A stretch of 64,000 nucleotides of DNA from Nocardioides zeae (GTDB lineage Bacteria; Actinomycetota; Actinomycetes; Propionibacteriales; Nocardioidaceae), in contig NZ_JAAGXA010000001.1 in assembly GCF_010686755.1 (NCBI RefSeq), positions 1-64,000 on the forward strand. Reading direction: 5' to 3'. Each line of letters begins with the position of its first letter. The first letter of the stretch is position 1. A program made the translations under genes and the position numbers. The notes below the pieces were generated by a model that was not told the origin of the DNA, did no database searches, and saw nothing but the letters and a program-made list of their open reading frames with translations. Of the stretch, positions 7,847-15,181 are shown in pieces.

Positions 7847-8547
7847 GCACGCTCGACGTCCCCGCCGACGAGGTCCTCGAGCTCCCCACCCCGTACGGCG
7901 CGGCCCGCCTCCACCGCAACGCGGTGCCCGCAGGCGTGGTGCCGGTGGCCGTGCTGCTCCTGGGGCACGGCGCGGGCGGGGGCGTGGAGACGCACGACAT
8001 CGCGGCGCTGGCGGCCGGCCTGCCCGCGCAGGGCGTCGAGGTCGTACGGCTGGAGCAGCCGTGGCGGGTGGCCGGGCGCAAGGTGGCCTCAGCCCCTCCG
8101 ACGCTCGACGTGGCGCTGCGCCTCGCGGTCGCGGGGCTGCCGGGGGTGCTCCGCGACGTACCGCTCGTGCTCGGGGGTCGGTCGGCGGGGGCGCGGTCGG
8201 CGGCCCGATGCGCCGCGGAGCTGGGGGCGGCGGGCCTCGTGCTGCTGGCGTTTCCCCTGCACCCGCCCGGGAAGCCGGAGCGCTCCCGACGCGACGAGCT
8301 CGCCGGTGCGCTCGGTGCGGGGGTCCCCGCCCTGGTGGTGCAGGGCGAGAACGACGCGATGGGACGCGCGGAGGAGGTCGCCGCCGCGTTCACGGGGGAG
8401 GCGGGCGAGGGCCTCGACCTCGTGGTGGTGCCCGGTGCCGACCACGGCCTGAAGGTCCCGAAGCGGGCGCCGCTGACGATGGAGGACGTGCGGGCGCTCG
8501 TCGTCGAGTCCGCGCTCGAGTGGATCGTGCGCGAGGCGGTCGGCTGA
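7843..8547 (+). CDS. Alpha/beta hydrolase, dienelactone hydrolase-like
   Basis: 234 residues with an alpha/beta hydrolase core: LLGHGAGGG (about 39-47, oxyanion region), a nucleophile elbow written GGRSAGAR (Ser near 113 in G-x-S-x-G), an acid region around QGENDAMG and a His in PGADHGLKV. This matches small KANL3/Tex30-like hydrolases often annotated as dienelactone hydrolase family. The substrate is unknown. Its GTG start overlaps the yedK stop (GTGA), so it is co-translated with a DNA-protection protein; whether the pairing has functional meaning is unknown. Confidence 0.85.
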   Translation: MSTLDVPADEVLELPTPYGAARLHRNAVPAGVVPVAVLLLGHGAGGGVETHDIAALAAGLPAQGVEVVRLEQPWRVAGRKVASAPPTLDVALRLAVAGLPGVLRDVPLVLGGRSAGARSAARCAAELGAAGLVLLAFPLHPPGKPERSRRDELAGALGAGVPALVVQGENDAMGRAEEVAAAFTGEAGEGLDLVVVPGADHGLKVPKRAPLTMEDVRALVVESALEWIVREAVG

Positions 8548-8565
8548 CGCCCGGCCGCGTGCGCC

Positions 8566-8592
8566 CGGAATAGCTCCGCGACGGCGGGGGTT
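8566..8592 (+). promoter_or_regulatory. SigR-type promoter of sigR
   Basis: GGAAT (8567-8571), 18 bases, then GTT (8590-8592). This matches the SigR/SigH consensus I know, GGGAAT-N18-GTT, except for the first G. Initiation would be near 8600, ahead of the upstream ATG at 8651. It would give positive autoregulation under thiol-oxidative stress. Confidence 0.75.
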
Positions 8593-8690
8593 GTGCTCGG
8601 CGTACCGACACCCGGGGCGACCCGGGACCCCCGCCCCGAGGAGGCAGCGCATGCTGGTGTGCGACGAGCGACCGCTCGCGCGCGGCGGAG

Positions 8691-8696
8691 TACGCT
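8691..8696 (+). promoter_or_regulatory. Second -10 element, close to the short sigR start
   Basis: TACGCT lies 8 bases before the ATG at 8705. It could drive a leaderless or nearly leaderless transcript encoding only the short SigR, separate from the SigR-dependent longer transcript. Confidence 0.45.
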
Positions 8697-8704
8697 CGTT
8701 CACG

Positions 8705-9373
8705 ATGAGCGACGACACCGCCACCCCCGAGACCGTCGAGCCGACGGAGACCGTCGACCGTGCCACCGAGACGGACGACGAGCGAGCGCTGCGCTTCGAG
8801 CGCGACGCGCTCCCGTTCCTCGACCAGCTCTACTCCGCGGCGATGCGCATGACGCGCAACCCCGCCGACGCCGAGGACCTGGTGCAGGAGACGTTCGCGA
8901 AGGCGTACTCCTCGTTCCACCAGTTCCGGCCGGGCACCAACCTCAAGGCGTGGCTCTACCGGATCCTCACCAACACCTTCATCAACAACTACCGCAAGAA
9001 GCAGCGGCAGCCCCAGCAGTCGATGGCGGAGGACGTGGAGGACTGGCAGCTCGCGCGCGCCGAGTCGCACACGTCGTCGGGGCTGAAGTCGGCGGAGCAC
9101 GAGGCCCTCGAGCACCTGCCCGACAGCGAGGTGAAGGACGCGCTGCAGCGGCTCCCGGAAGAGTTCCGGCTGGCCGTCTACCTGGCCGACGTGGAGGGCT
9201 TCCCCTACAAGGAGATCGCCGAGATCATGGACACCCCCATCGGCACCGTGATGTCGCGACTCCATCGGGGGCGGCGCCAGCTGCGCGACATGCTGGCCGA
9301 CTACGTGCGCACCCACGACCTCGTCTCGCCCGAGACGGTCGGCGCCGCGATGCAGAAGGGTGGCGCCCGATGA
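8705..9373 (+). CDS. sigR: ECF sigma factor SigR (SigH in mycobacteria)
   Basis: 222 residues from ATG 8705. Region 2 is evident ([38 protein letters not shown]) and region 4 follows ([45 protein letters not shown]). The next gene is its zinc anti-sigma factor, overlapping by ATGA. SigR directs the response to disulfide stress (thioredoxin, mycothiol and proteolysis genes). An in-frame ATG at 8651 has a strong GAGGAGG six bases upstream and would add 18 residues ([18 protein letters not shown]). It lies downstream of the SigR-type promoter, so that transcript should make a longer isoform, as known for the unstable SigR' of Streptomyces. Confidence 0.95.
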   Translation: MSDDTATPETVEPTETVDRATETDDERALRFERDALPFLDQLYSAAMRMTRNPADAEDLVQETFAKAYSSFHQFRPGTNLKAWLYRILTNTFINNYRKKQRQPQQSMAEDVEDWQLARAESHTSSGLKSAEHEALEHLPDSEVKDALQRLPEEFRLAVYLADVEGFPYKEIAEIMDTPIGTVMSRLHRGRRQLRDMLADYVRTHDLVSPETVGAAMQKGGAR

Positions 9374-9657
9374 GCACCGACGCCCACTCCCACGGCACCA
9401 GCCCGTCGGGCGAGGTGGAGAGCTGCGCCGACTTCCTCGAGCAGATCATCTACTTCCTCGACAACGAGCTGGACGAGACGGACTGCTCCGTCGTGCAGGC
9501 GCACCTGGACGAGTGTGGTCCGTGCCTGCGGAAGTACGACCTCGAGCGCACCGTCAAGGCGGTCGTGGCGCGGTCGTGCCGCGAGTCCGCCCCCGACGCC
9601 CTCCGGCAGCGCGTGATGCTCCAGATCCGCGCCGTGCAGGTGCGGATCAGCGAGTAG
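9370..9657 (+). CDS. rshA: Zinc-binding anti-sigma factor RshA/RsrA
   Basis: 95 residues. The ZAS motif His45-x3-Cys49-x2-Cys52 is clear (HLDECGPC), with additional Cys19 and Cys39; Cys19 is at the place of the N-terminal zinc/disulfide Cys of RsrA. Under reducing conditions the zinc form holds SigR; disulfide formation releases it. The ATG overlaps the sigR stop by four bases (ATGA), ensuring stoichiometric synthesis. The downstream bL37 gene starts 104 bases later and may be read from the same stress transcript. Confidence 0.95.
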   Translation: MSTDAHSHGTSPSGEVESCADFLEQIIYFLDNELDETDCSVVQAHLDECGPCLRKYDLERTVKAVVARSCRESAPDALRQRVMLQIRAVQVRISE

Positions 9658-9761
9658 TCGTCCCCGAGGTCGCTTTGGCGCGGCCCACCCTGATCTGAGA
9701 AGATGCCCGCTGGCCTGTGGGAGACCGACCTTCGGGCCGCACCACTCGAGGAGGACCCACC

Positions 9762-9836
9762 ATGGGCAAGACCGGCCGCAAGCGCCGCGCTCGCAAGAAG
9801 AAGGGCGCGAACCACGGCAAGCGCCCCAACGCCTGA
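9762..9836 (+). CDS. Ribosomal protein bL37 (24 residues)
   Basis: A 25-codon gene reading MGKTGRKRRARKKKG then ANHGKRPNA, highly basic. This is the actinobacteria-specific large-subunit protein found in mycobacterial 50S structures and named bL37; older annotations call it 50S ribosomal protein or AURKAIP1/COX24-like. GAGGAGG (about 9749-9755) precedes the ATG by six to seven bases, a strong signal fitting high expression. A good hairpin follows directly. Its place just after sigR-rshA matches what I recall of other actinobacteria. Confidence 0.92.
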   Translation: MGKTGRKRRARKKKGANHGKRPNA

Positions 9837-9856
9837 GCGCCTGTCGCACTCAACGC

Positions 9857-9886
9857 CACCCCCGTAGCCGCTCGGCTCCGGGGGTG
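9857..9886 (+). terminator. Terminator hairpin after bL37
   Basis: Outer stem CACCCCCG/CGGGGGTG plus an inner AGCCG/CGGCT stem, separated by a single mismatch, with a two-base loop. It starts 21 bases after the bL37 stop. Confidence 0.75.
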
Positions 9887-9929
9887 CGTCGCATTTCGGG
9901 ACGTTGCGGAGGCAGGCCAAGATGGACGC

Positions 9930-10349
9930 ATGGCTCCTTCCGACGCAGCAGGGACCCCCACGGTCGAGGCACGTCTCCGGTTCGAGGTGACCGACGACGA
10001 CACGGCGGAGGCGGTGGGTTCGGGCAGCCTCCCCGTCCTCGGCACGCCCCGGCTCCTCGCGTGGCTGGAGGCCGCGACGGTCGCCGCCCTCGAGCCCGGG
10101 ATGGCGCACGGGGCGACCAGCGTCGGCACCCGGGTCGAGCTCGAGCACCGCGGCGCCACGCCCGTCGGCGGGGTGGTGGAGGTCCACGCCACCCAGTCCT
10201 ACCTCGACGGCCGCCTGGTCCGCTTCAGCGTCGCGGCCCGCGAGGTCGTCGCAGGCGCCGACGACACGGAGCAGCTCGGCAAGGTGCTCGCCACCGGTGA
10301 GGTCACCCGGGTCGTCGTCGATGCCGAGCGGTTCATGGCACGTCTCTGA
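9930..10349 (+). CDS. Hot-dog thioesterase, FlK-like
   Basis: 139 residues in one hot-dog domain. Diagnostic sequence: GSLPVLGTPRLLAWLEAATVAALEP (with the Glu and Thr of FlK-type thioesterases), then TSVGTRVELEHRGATPVG and a C-terminal GEVTRVVVDAERF. The prototype FlK hydrolyses fluoroacetyl-CoA; most relatives act on unknown small acyl-CoAs, so a general acyl-CoA thioesterase role is inferred. CAAGAT lies six bases before the ATG, a weak leaderless-type signal; no ribosome binding site is seen. Confidence 0.85.
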   Translation: MAPSDAAGTPTVEARLRFEVTDDDTAEAVGSGSLPVLGTPRLLAWLEAATVAALEPGMAHGATSVGTRVELEHRGATPVGGVVEVHATQSYLDGRLVRFSVAAREVVAGADDTEQLGKVLATGEVTRVVVDAERFMARL

Positions 10350-10477
10350 GACCTCCTCGGAGAATCTCCCGGATCGTGCAACCGATCCGCCCCCCTCGCG
10401 CGTCTCATCCCGACAGCGGTCGGGAGGCGTCACGGGGGTGCGCCACCGCCCGTACGGTCTGACGGAGGGAGCGGGCG

Positions 10478-11659
10478 TTGCCGCAGGTACGTCGGGGACT
10501 GGTCGTTGCTGCGCTCCTCCTGCTCGTCGGTCTCCTGGGCGCCTGCCGAGCCGCGGACGACGGTGACCCGCAGACCGCGGCCAGGCCCGCCGGCCCCGCA
10601 GTCCCGGACGCCGATGAGGCCACCGTGTCGGGCGTCGTGCCCGAGGGCTGGCAGCGCGTCACGAACGGCCTGTGGGCCGTTGCGCTGCCCGGGGAGCCGA
10701 CGTGCGAGGGCGCCGGCCAGATCGACGCCGGCTTCCTGCAGTGGCCGGAGGGCGAGGGTCCACCCCCGCTGCCCAGCGGCTTCGTGCCGGTGCGCTGCAC
10801 CGTGTCCGGAGACGGTGAGACGCACGGGACGACGGGGGTCGCGCTGACGGACCACTGGGAGGTCGTGCACCTGGCCGGCGAGCGCCTGACGGTCGCGGGG
10901 CGGGAGCTCGTGGCCGGGCGGGTGCAGTGCCGTCGGGTGACCGGCGGCTCCTACTGCGCCCGGCCGCTCGCCGAGGTCGGGTCCCAGCTGCAGGCCCTGG
11001 TGCATGCGAGCGCTGTCACGGAGACGGCTGCCCGCGCCCGTGTCGCCGCAGTGCTCGACACGTTCGGCGAGCTGGGCGACGGTCTGGCGCACGTCGAGGT
11101 CCCGCCCGCGGTGGTCGGGGAGGGTGCCGCGCAGGCCGCTGCACGGATCGACTCGGCACTGCGCGAGACGGGTCTCCGCCCGACGGTGCGCACGGTGCCC
11201 TTCGAGTCCCGCCACGTGCGGCCCGGCGGCACGCTCCAGACCTCGCTGCAGCCGGGCGTCGTGCTCGAGCCGGGCGCACCGGTCGCGGTGTGGATCGCCT
11301 CCGAGCCCCGGTCGCCGGGCGACCGCGTCGAGTTCCGGGTGCTCCACGGATCCGGGCCGGCCGCGTCGAGCCGGATCGACCTCGTCGTGGATCCCGTCGT
11401 CCGGATCCGCGTCGGTGAGCGGCTCCGGATCGCCACCGGCTACATGGCCCAGCTCCTCGGGCCGACCACGCTGGGAACGCTCGACGCGGACCTGCCCAGC
11501 GGCGTGCTGCGACCGACGCCGATCAGTGCCGAGGAGCCCGACGTCCGCCTCGCCTGGGTGGCGGAGCGGCCCGGTCGGGTCGACGTCCCGCTGACCGTCG
11601 TGGTCGACGGGACGACCTACGCGGTCCGCACCTTCACCGTGGTGGTGGAGCAGCCGTAG
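10478..11659 (+). CDS. Lipoprotein with PASTA-like domain
   Basis: 393 residues. A lipoprotein signal peptide ends in the lipobox LLGAC (Cys at about residue 23). The centre (about 40-190) matches no family I know and contains paired Cys residues. Residues about 205-285 read VPPAVVGEGAAQAAARIDSALRETGL followed by PGVVLEPGAPVAVWIAS, the pattern of a PASTA repeat (P-x2-V-G, then an A/L-rich helix, then GL and a closing S). The last 110 residues form beta-rich sequence. The start is TTG at 10478 after GGAGGGAG. PASTA modules bind muropeptides or lipid II, so an envelope sensor or scaffold role is possible but unproven. Confidence 0.75.
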   Translation: MPQVRRGLVVAALLLLVGLLGACRAADDGDPQTAARPAGPAVPDADEATVSGVVPEGWQRVTNGLWAVALPGEPTCEGAGQIDAGFLQWPEGEGPPPLPSGFVPVRCTVSGDGETHGTTGVALTDHWEVVHLAGERLTVAGRELVAGRVQCRRVTGGSYCARPLAEVGSQLQALVHASAVTETAARARVAAVLDTFGELGDGLAHVEVPPAVVGEGAAQAAARIDSALRETGLRPTVRTVPFESRHVRPGGTLQTSLQPGVVLEPGAPVAVWIASEPRSPGDRVEFRVLHGSGPAASSRIDLVVDPVVRIRVGERLRIATGYMAQLLGPTTLGTLDADLPSGVLRPTPISAEEPDVRLAWVAERPGRVDVPLTVVVDGTTYAVRTFTVVVEQP

Positions 11660-11682
11660 CTCCCGTCGGATGGCCCGACCGG

Positions 11683-11839
11683 CCGTACACCTCGGCGCCC
11701 CCACGCGTCAGGGCAGGTCCGGCACCGTGCCCGTCGGGGTCGTCCGTCGACGCTCGGTGACACGTCCCGAAATGTGCAGCTGGGGACGTCCAGGTTGACC
11801 CAGAGGCGCACCAACCGCACACTTCGGCGCCCCCAAGCG
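11683..11839. repeat. Pair of 25-bp imperfect direct repeats
   Basis: Copies at 11683-11707 and 11815-11839 match at 22 of 25 positions and share TCGGCGCCCCCA. The spacer is 107 bases. They lie in the convergent gap between the lipoprotein and GNAT genes and code for nothing recognisable. Further right (about 11840-11915) the sequence degenerates into a low-complexity GCCC/GGCC tract. Confidence 0.55.
11762..11789. terminator. Weak hairpin between convergent genes
   Basis: ACGTCCC (11762-11768) and GGGACGT (11783-11789) form a seven-base stem. The left part (ACGTCCCGAAATG) is the reverse complement of a 13-mer at 9892-9904. Confidence 0.35.
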
Positions 11840-11908
11840 GCCCCGCCCCGCCCGGCCCGCCCGGCCCGCCCGCCCCCCGGCCCGGCCGGCCCGCCCGGCC
11901 GCCCAGCC

Positions 11909-12406
11909 CTACAACCCCCGCGCGAACACCCACAGGTCGACGCCCGGGTACGGCGCCCAGTCCCGCTCCGGCGCGCGCTCGAAGCCCATCGACCGGTACA
12001 GCGCGTGCCCGCCGGTCTGCTCCGGGAGCGACGACAGTGCCATCCCGGTGAACCCGGCGTCGCGCGACCGCTCCAGGCAGGTCGTGACGAGCGCCCGGCC
12101 GACGCCGCGGCCCTGCGCGTGCGGTGCGACGGCGAGCATCCGGAACTCGCCCTCGTGCGCCCGACCGACCTCCCGCCACGGGGAGCCGGCGGGGCAGTAG
12201 GTGACCGCGCCCAGCGGCGTACCCCCGTGGTCGTCGTCGACCGCCACCCACACCTCCGCCTCCGCGTCGCGGCGCGCGACGTCGAGCAGGCGGGCGACGT
12301 ACGGGTCGTCCGGGCCGTCGAGGAAGGGCTCGTAGGCCGCGACCGTGAGTGCGCCGACGGCCTCCGCGTCCCCGGCGTCGTCGGAGCGGAGGCGCCGGAC
12401 CAGCAC
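11909..12406 (-). CDS. GNAT family N-acetyltransferase
   Basis: 165 residues with a GNAT fold. The acetyl-CoA pyrophosphate loop reads VAPHAQGRGVGRAL (Q/R-x2-G-x-G/A), preceded by the beta4 strand EFRMLAVAP and followed by HALYRSMGFERAPERDW, the usual C-terminal helix and strand. The substrate is unknown. The likely start is GTG 12406 (VLVRRLRSDD), five bases after the stop of the upstream ThDP enzyme, so the two are probably co-transcribed. An open frame extends much further upstream only because it is antisense-like shadow sequence of the ThDP gene. Confidence 0.85.
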   Translation of the reverse strand: MLVRRLRSDDAGDAEAVGALTVAAYEPFLDGPDDPYVARLLDVARRDAEAEVWVAVDDDHGGTPLGAVTYCPAGSPWREVGRAHEGEFRMLAVAPHAQGRGVGRALVTTCLERSRDAGFTGMALSSLPEQTGGHALYRSMGFERAPERDWAPYPGVDLWVFARGL

Positions 12407-12411
12407 GCGCG

Positions 12412-14121
12412 TCAGATCCCGAACGTGGCGCGGGGGTAGGCCGCGTCCACGTCCGTGATGATGTTGACGAGGTAGGGCACGCCGGAGGCGAAGGCCCGGT
12501 CGAGCGCGGGTCCGATCTGCCGCGGGTCGGTCACGACCTCGCCGGCGCCGCCGAGCGCCGTGACGACCTCGTGGTAGGCCGTGCGGGGCGCCAGGTCGGC
12601 CGCCACGTCGTAGCCGTAGAGCATCTGCATCGGACCCTTCTCCAGGCCCCACGCCGAGTTGTTGCCCATCACCATGACGACGGGCAGGTCGTGGCGGACG
12701 AGCGTGTCCACGTCCATGAGCGAGAATCCGGCGGCCCCGTCGCCGAGCAGGAGCACCACCTGCGCCGACGGGCGCGCGATCCGCGCGGCGATGGCGGCAC
12801 CGAGACCGGCGCCCAGGCAGCCGTACGGTCCGGGGTCGAGCCAGCCGCCGGGACGCTTCGGCTCGACGTACTTGCCCGCGAACGACACGAAGTCGCCCCC
12901 GTCGCCGATGACGACCGCGTCGTCGGCGAGCCGCGGCACGAGCTCGCCGTAGATGCGGGCCGGGTGCACGGGGTCGGCCTCGGCCGCGAGCAGCTGCGCG
13001 TCGCGCTCCGCCGCCGCACCGACCTTGGCCTGCAGGTCGGACACCCAGCTCGCGTGGTCGGGCTTGCGGGGCTGGGCCTGCAGCGCGGCGAGGATGCCGT
13101 CGAGGGCGAGGGTCAGGTCGCCGTACGCCGAGGCAGCGAGCTCCGCGTGCCCCGAGACCTGGGCGGCGGAGTCGGCGACGTGGGCCACCCGGGCGGGGGT
13201 GGCGCCGTCCTTGCCGCCGAACACGCCGTACCCGAGCCGGAAGTCGAGGGGCGTGCCCACGACGACGACCAGGTCGGCGCCCCCGAAGGCGGCGCTCCGG
13301 GCCTTCGTGACGAGCAGCGGGTGGCCGCCGGGGACGACGCCCCGGCCCATGCCGTTGGTGATGGCGGGCAGCCCGGCCTCCTCGACGAGGCGCAGGGCCG
13401 CCTCCTCCGCGCCGTCCGCCCACACGTCGGTGCCCAGCACGAGCACCGGTCGGCTCGCCTCCGCGAGCAGGCGGCCGATCGTGCGGAGCGCGTCGGGGTC
13501 GGGCTGCTCGGGCGCCGGACGCGCCCCCGTCGGCAGCGGACCCGACGCCGAGTTGAAGAACTCGTCCATCGGCACGTCCACGAAGACCGGCCCGCGGTGG
13601 GACGCCCCGGCCGTCGCGAACGCCGCGTCCATGCCGCCGAGCACGTCGGAGGCGAGGTGCAGGGTGCGCGCGTCCTTCGCCACCGGCGCGACGATCGGCG
13701 GGTGGTCGAGCTCCTGGAGGCTGCCCGAGCCCCAGCGGTTCGCCGGGGCGCGACCGCCGACGACGACCATGGGGGACCCGGCGAAGGTGGCCTGGGCGAT
13801 GGCGCTGACGCCGTTGGTCACCCCGGGGCCGGCGGTGAGCACGGCGAGGCCGGGCCGTCGGGTCAGCTTGCCGGTGGCCTCGGCGGCGAACGCCGCCGTC
13901 TGCTCGTGGCGCACGTCGACGAGCCGCATCGGCGGGTCCGCCTTCACGGCGCCGTCGTACATCGGGAAGACGTGGGCGCCGGAGAGAGTGAACATGGTCT
14001 CGACGCCGTGCGCGCGGGCGGCCGCGACGGCCAGCGTGCCCGCGTGGCCCTCGATCGTGGAGCCGGCGGCGGGGTCGGAGCCGGCAGCGGTGGCGTCGGA
14101 CGTGGGATCGGTCGTCGTCAT
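12412..14121 (-). CDS. ThDP-dependent acetolactate synthase-like enzyme (IlvG/IlvX type)
   Basis: 569 residues with the three-domain ThDP fold. The N-terminal Pyr domain contains RHEQTAAFAAE with the cofactor-activating Glu; the central domain follows, and the C-terminal PP domain has LLGDGAAGFSLMD through VMVMGNN, the GDG-x(about 25)-N metal-diphosphate motif. It most resembles the M. tuberculosis protein annotated IlvG (Rv1820) rather than the main IlvB catalytic subunit. No small regulatory subunit gene is adjacent, so a role outside branched-chain synthesis is likely. ATG 14121 lies 7 bases after TAACGT with no ribosome binding site; another ATG lies six codons upstream (14139). Confidence 0.8.
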   Translation of the reverse strand: MTTTDPTSDATAAGSDPAAGSTIEGHAGTLAVAAARAHGVETMFTLSGAHVFPMYDGAVKADPPMRLVDVRHEQTAAFAAEATGKLTRRPGLAVLTAGPGVTNGVSAIAQATFAGSPMVVVGGRAPANRWGSGSLQELDHPPIVAPVAKDARTLHLASDVLGGMDAAFATAGASHRGPVFVDVPMDEFFNSASGPLPTGARPAPEQPDPDALRTIGRLLAEASRPVLVLGTDVWADGAEEAALRLVEEAGLPAITNGMGRGVVPGGHPLLVTKARSAAFGGADLVVVVGTPLDFRLGYGVFGGKDGATPARVAHVADSAAQVSGHAELAASAYGDLTLALDGILAALQAQPRKPDHASWVSDLQAKVGAAAERDAQLLAAEADPVHPARIYGELVPRLADDAVVIGDGGDFVSFAGKYVEPKRPGGWLDPGPYGCLGAGLGAAIAARIARPSAQVVLLLGDGAAGFSLMDVDTLVRHDLPVVMVMGNNSAWGLEKGPMQMLYGYDVAADLAPRTAYHEVVTALGGAGEVVTDPRQIGPALDRAFASGVPYLVNIITDVDAAYPRATFGI

Positions 14122-14128
14122 GTGACCC

Positions 14129-14134
14129 ACGTTA
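14129..14134 (-). promoter_or_regulatory. -10 element for the leaderless ThDP enzyme gene
   Basis: TAACGT on the minus strand, seven bases before ATG 14121. Confidence 0.4.
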
Positions 14135-14180
14135 CTCATCGGTCACGTCGAGGGGGAGCCCCCCGCGCCGCCGGTACCGG

Positions 14181-15032
14181 TCAGGCGCGGGTGCGGAGCC
14201 CGGGGTTGGTCTGCCGCAGCGCGTCGACGAGCACCAGCAGGAGGTCGGACCGCACCTGGGGCGGGTCCGGCGCCAGCGCGAGCTGCAGGTGCAGCGCCCG
14301 CAGGAAGGCCTCCGGGTTGCCCGTCACCAGGTAGGGGTCCTGCCGCTCGCTCGGGTACGCCGTGGCGCGGGCCGCGATGCGCCGCACCCACGGTTCGACG
14401 ACGGAGAGCGGCAGCACGTTGCGGCGCAGCACCCGCAGCGTCGCCTCGGCGATGCGGTCCGGCTCGCCGGAGACGAGGAGGCGCGCGCCGTCGGCGAGCA
14501 CGCGATCGGCGAGCACGTCGAGGAGCACCGTGAGCTCGGGGGCCGCGAGGTGGGGCGACTCGGCCAGGGTGCCGATCGCGTCGGCGCCGTGCGCGACGGC
14601 GTGCGCCCAGCCCTTCTCCTCCACGAACCCGCGGTCGTCGCGCTCGCGGAGGTACCACGACACGAGCCGGTCGCCCCAGTCGAGCACCTTCGTGCTGCGC
14701 ACGAGGGCACGCCGGTTGTCCCGGGCCACGCACTCGCCGAGGAGGAGGGCCGAGAAGCTGCGTCGGAAGACCGAGTCGGTGCCGACCTCGCCCAGACCGG
14801 TCAGCAGACCGGTCGCGATGCCGTCGCCGAGCCCCTCGAGCAGCTCGTCGTAGACCCCGCGGTCGATCCAGGTCGCGAGCATCGGGTACGCCGTGTGGTC
14901 CCGCTCGGCGGGGTCGCTCGACCCCAGCATCCGCGTGAGCTCCTCCGTCAGGTCACCGAGCGGCCGGTCGGTCGGGACCCCGAGGCCGGAGTCGATCACC
15001 TGCCTCCAGTACGAGCCGACCATGGGCCCCAT
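14181..15032 (-). CDS. DUF2785 family protein
   Basis: 283 residues, soluble and predicted all-helical. The conserved core YLRERDDRGFVEEKGWAHAVAHGADAIGTLA (about residues 137-167) is the hallmark of DUF2785. Flanking repeats of leucine-rich helices resemble HEAT-like packing. Biochemical role unknown. Two in-frame ATGs (15032, 15023) are possible starts; neither has a clear ribosome binding site. It is transcribed away from the PdtaS kinase gene, with 149 bases between the two starts. Confidence 0.75.
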   Translation of the reverse strand: MGPMVGSYWRQVIDSGLGVPTDRPLGDLTEELTRMLGSSDPAERDHTAYPMLATWIDRGVYDELLEGLGDGIATGLLTGLGEVGTDSVFRRSFSALLLGECVARDNRRALVRSTKVLDWGDRLVSWYLRERDDRGFVEEKGWAHAVAHGADAIGTLAESPHLAAPELTVLLDVLADRVLADGARLLVSGEPDRIAEATLRVLRRNVLPLSVVEPWVRRIAARATAYPSERQDPYLVTGNPEAFLRALHLQLALAPDPPQVRSDLLLVLVDALRQTNPGLRTRA

Positions 15033-15169
15033 CCTGCCAGTCGCGGACGGCCCGACGCTCGGGTGGTCGCAGCTCCGGGCGCCCCTCAGCAGGCGCTCAG
15101 CCGACCCTCAGCAACCGCTGTCGTGCGGCCCGAGCGCCGCCCTGCGCGAAGCCCCAGGTCAGCCCGGCC

Positions 15170-15175
15170 TACGCT
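15170..15175 (+). promoter_or_regulatory. -10 element for leaderless pdtaS
   Basis: TACGCT, six bases, then GTG at 15182; no Shine-Dalgarno. Confidence 0.5.
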
Positions 15176-15181
15176 GGTGCC

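Noticed and set aside
11840..11915. Possible RNA gene in the GCCC/GGCC tract
   Set aside because: Simple low-complexity sequence with no tRNA-, SRP- or tmRNA-like elements.
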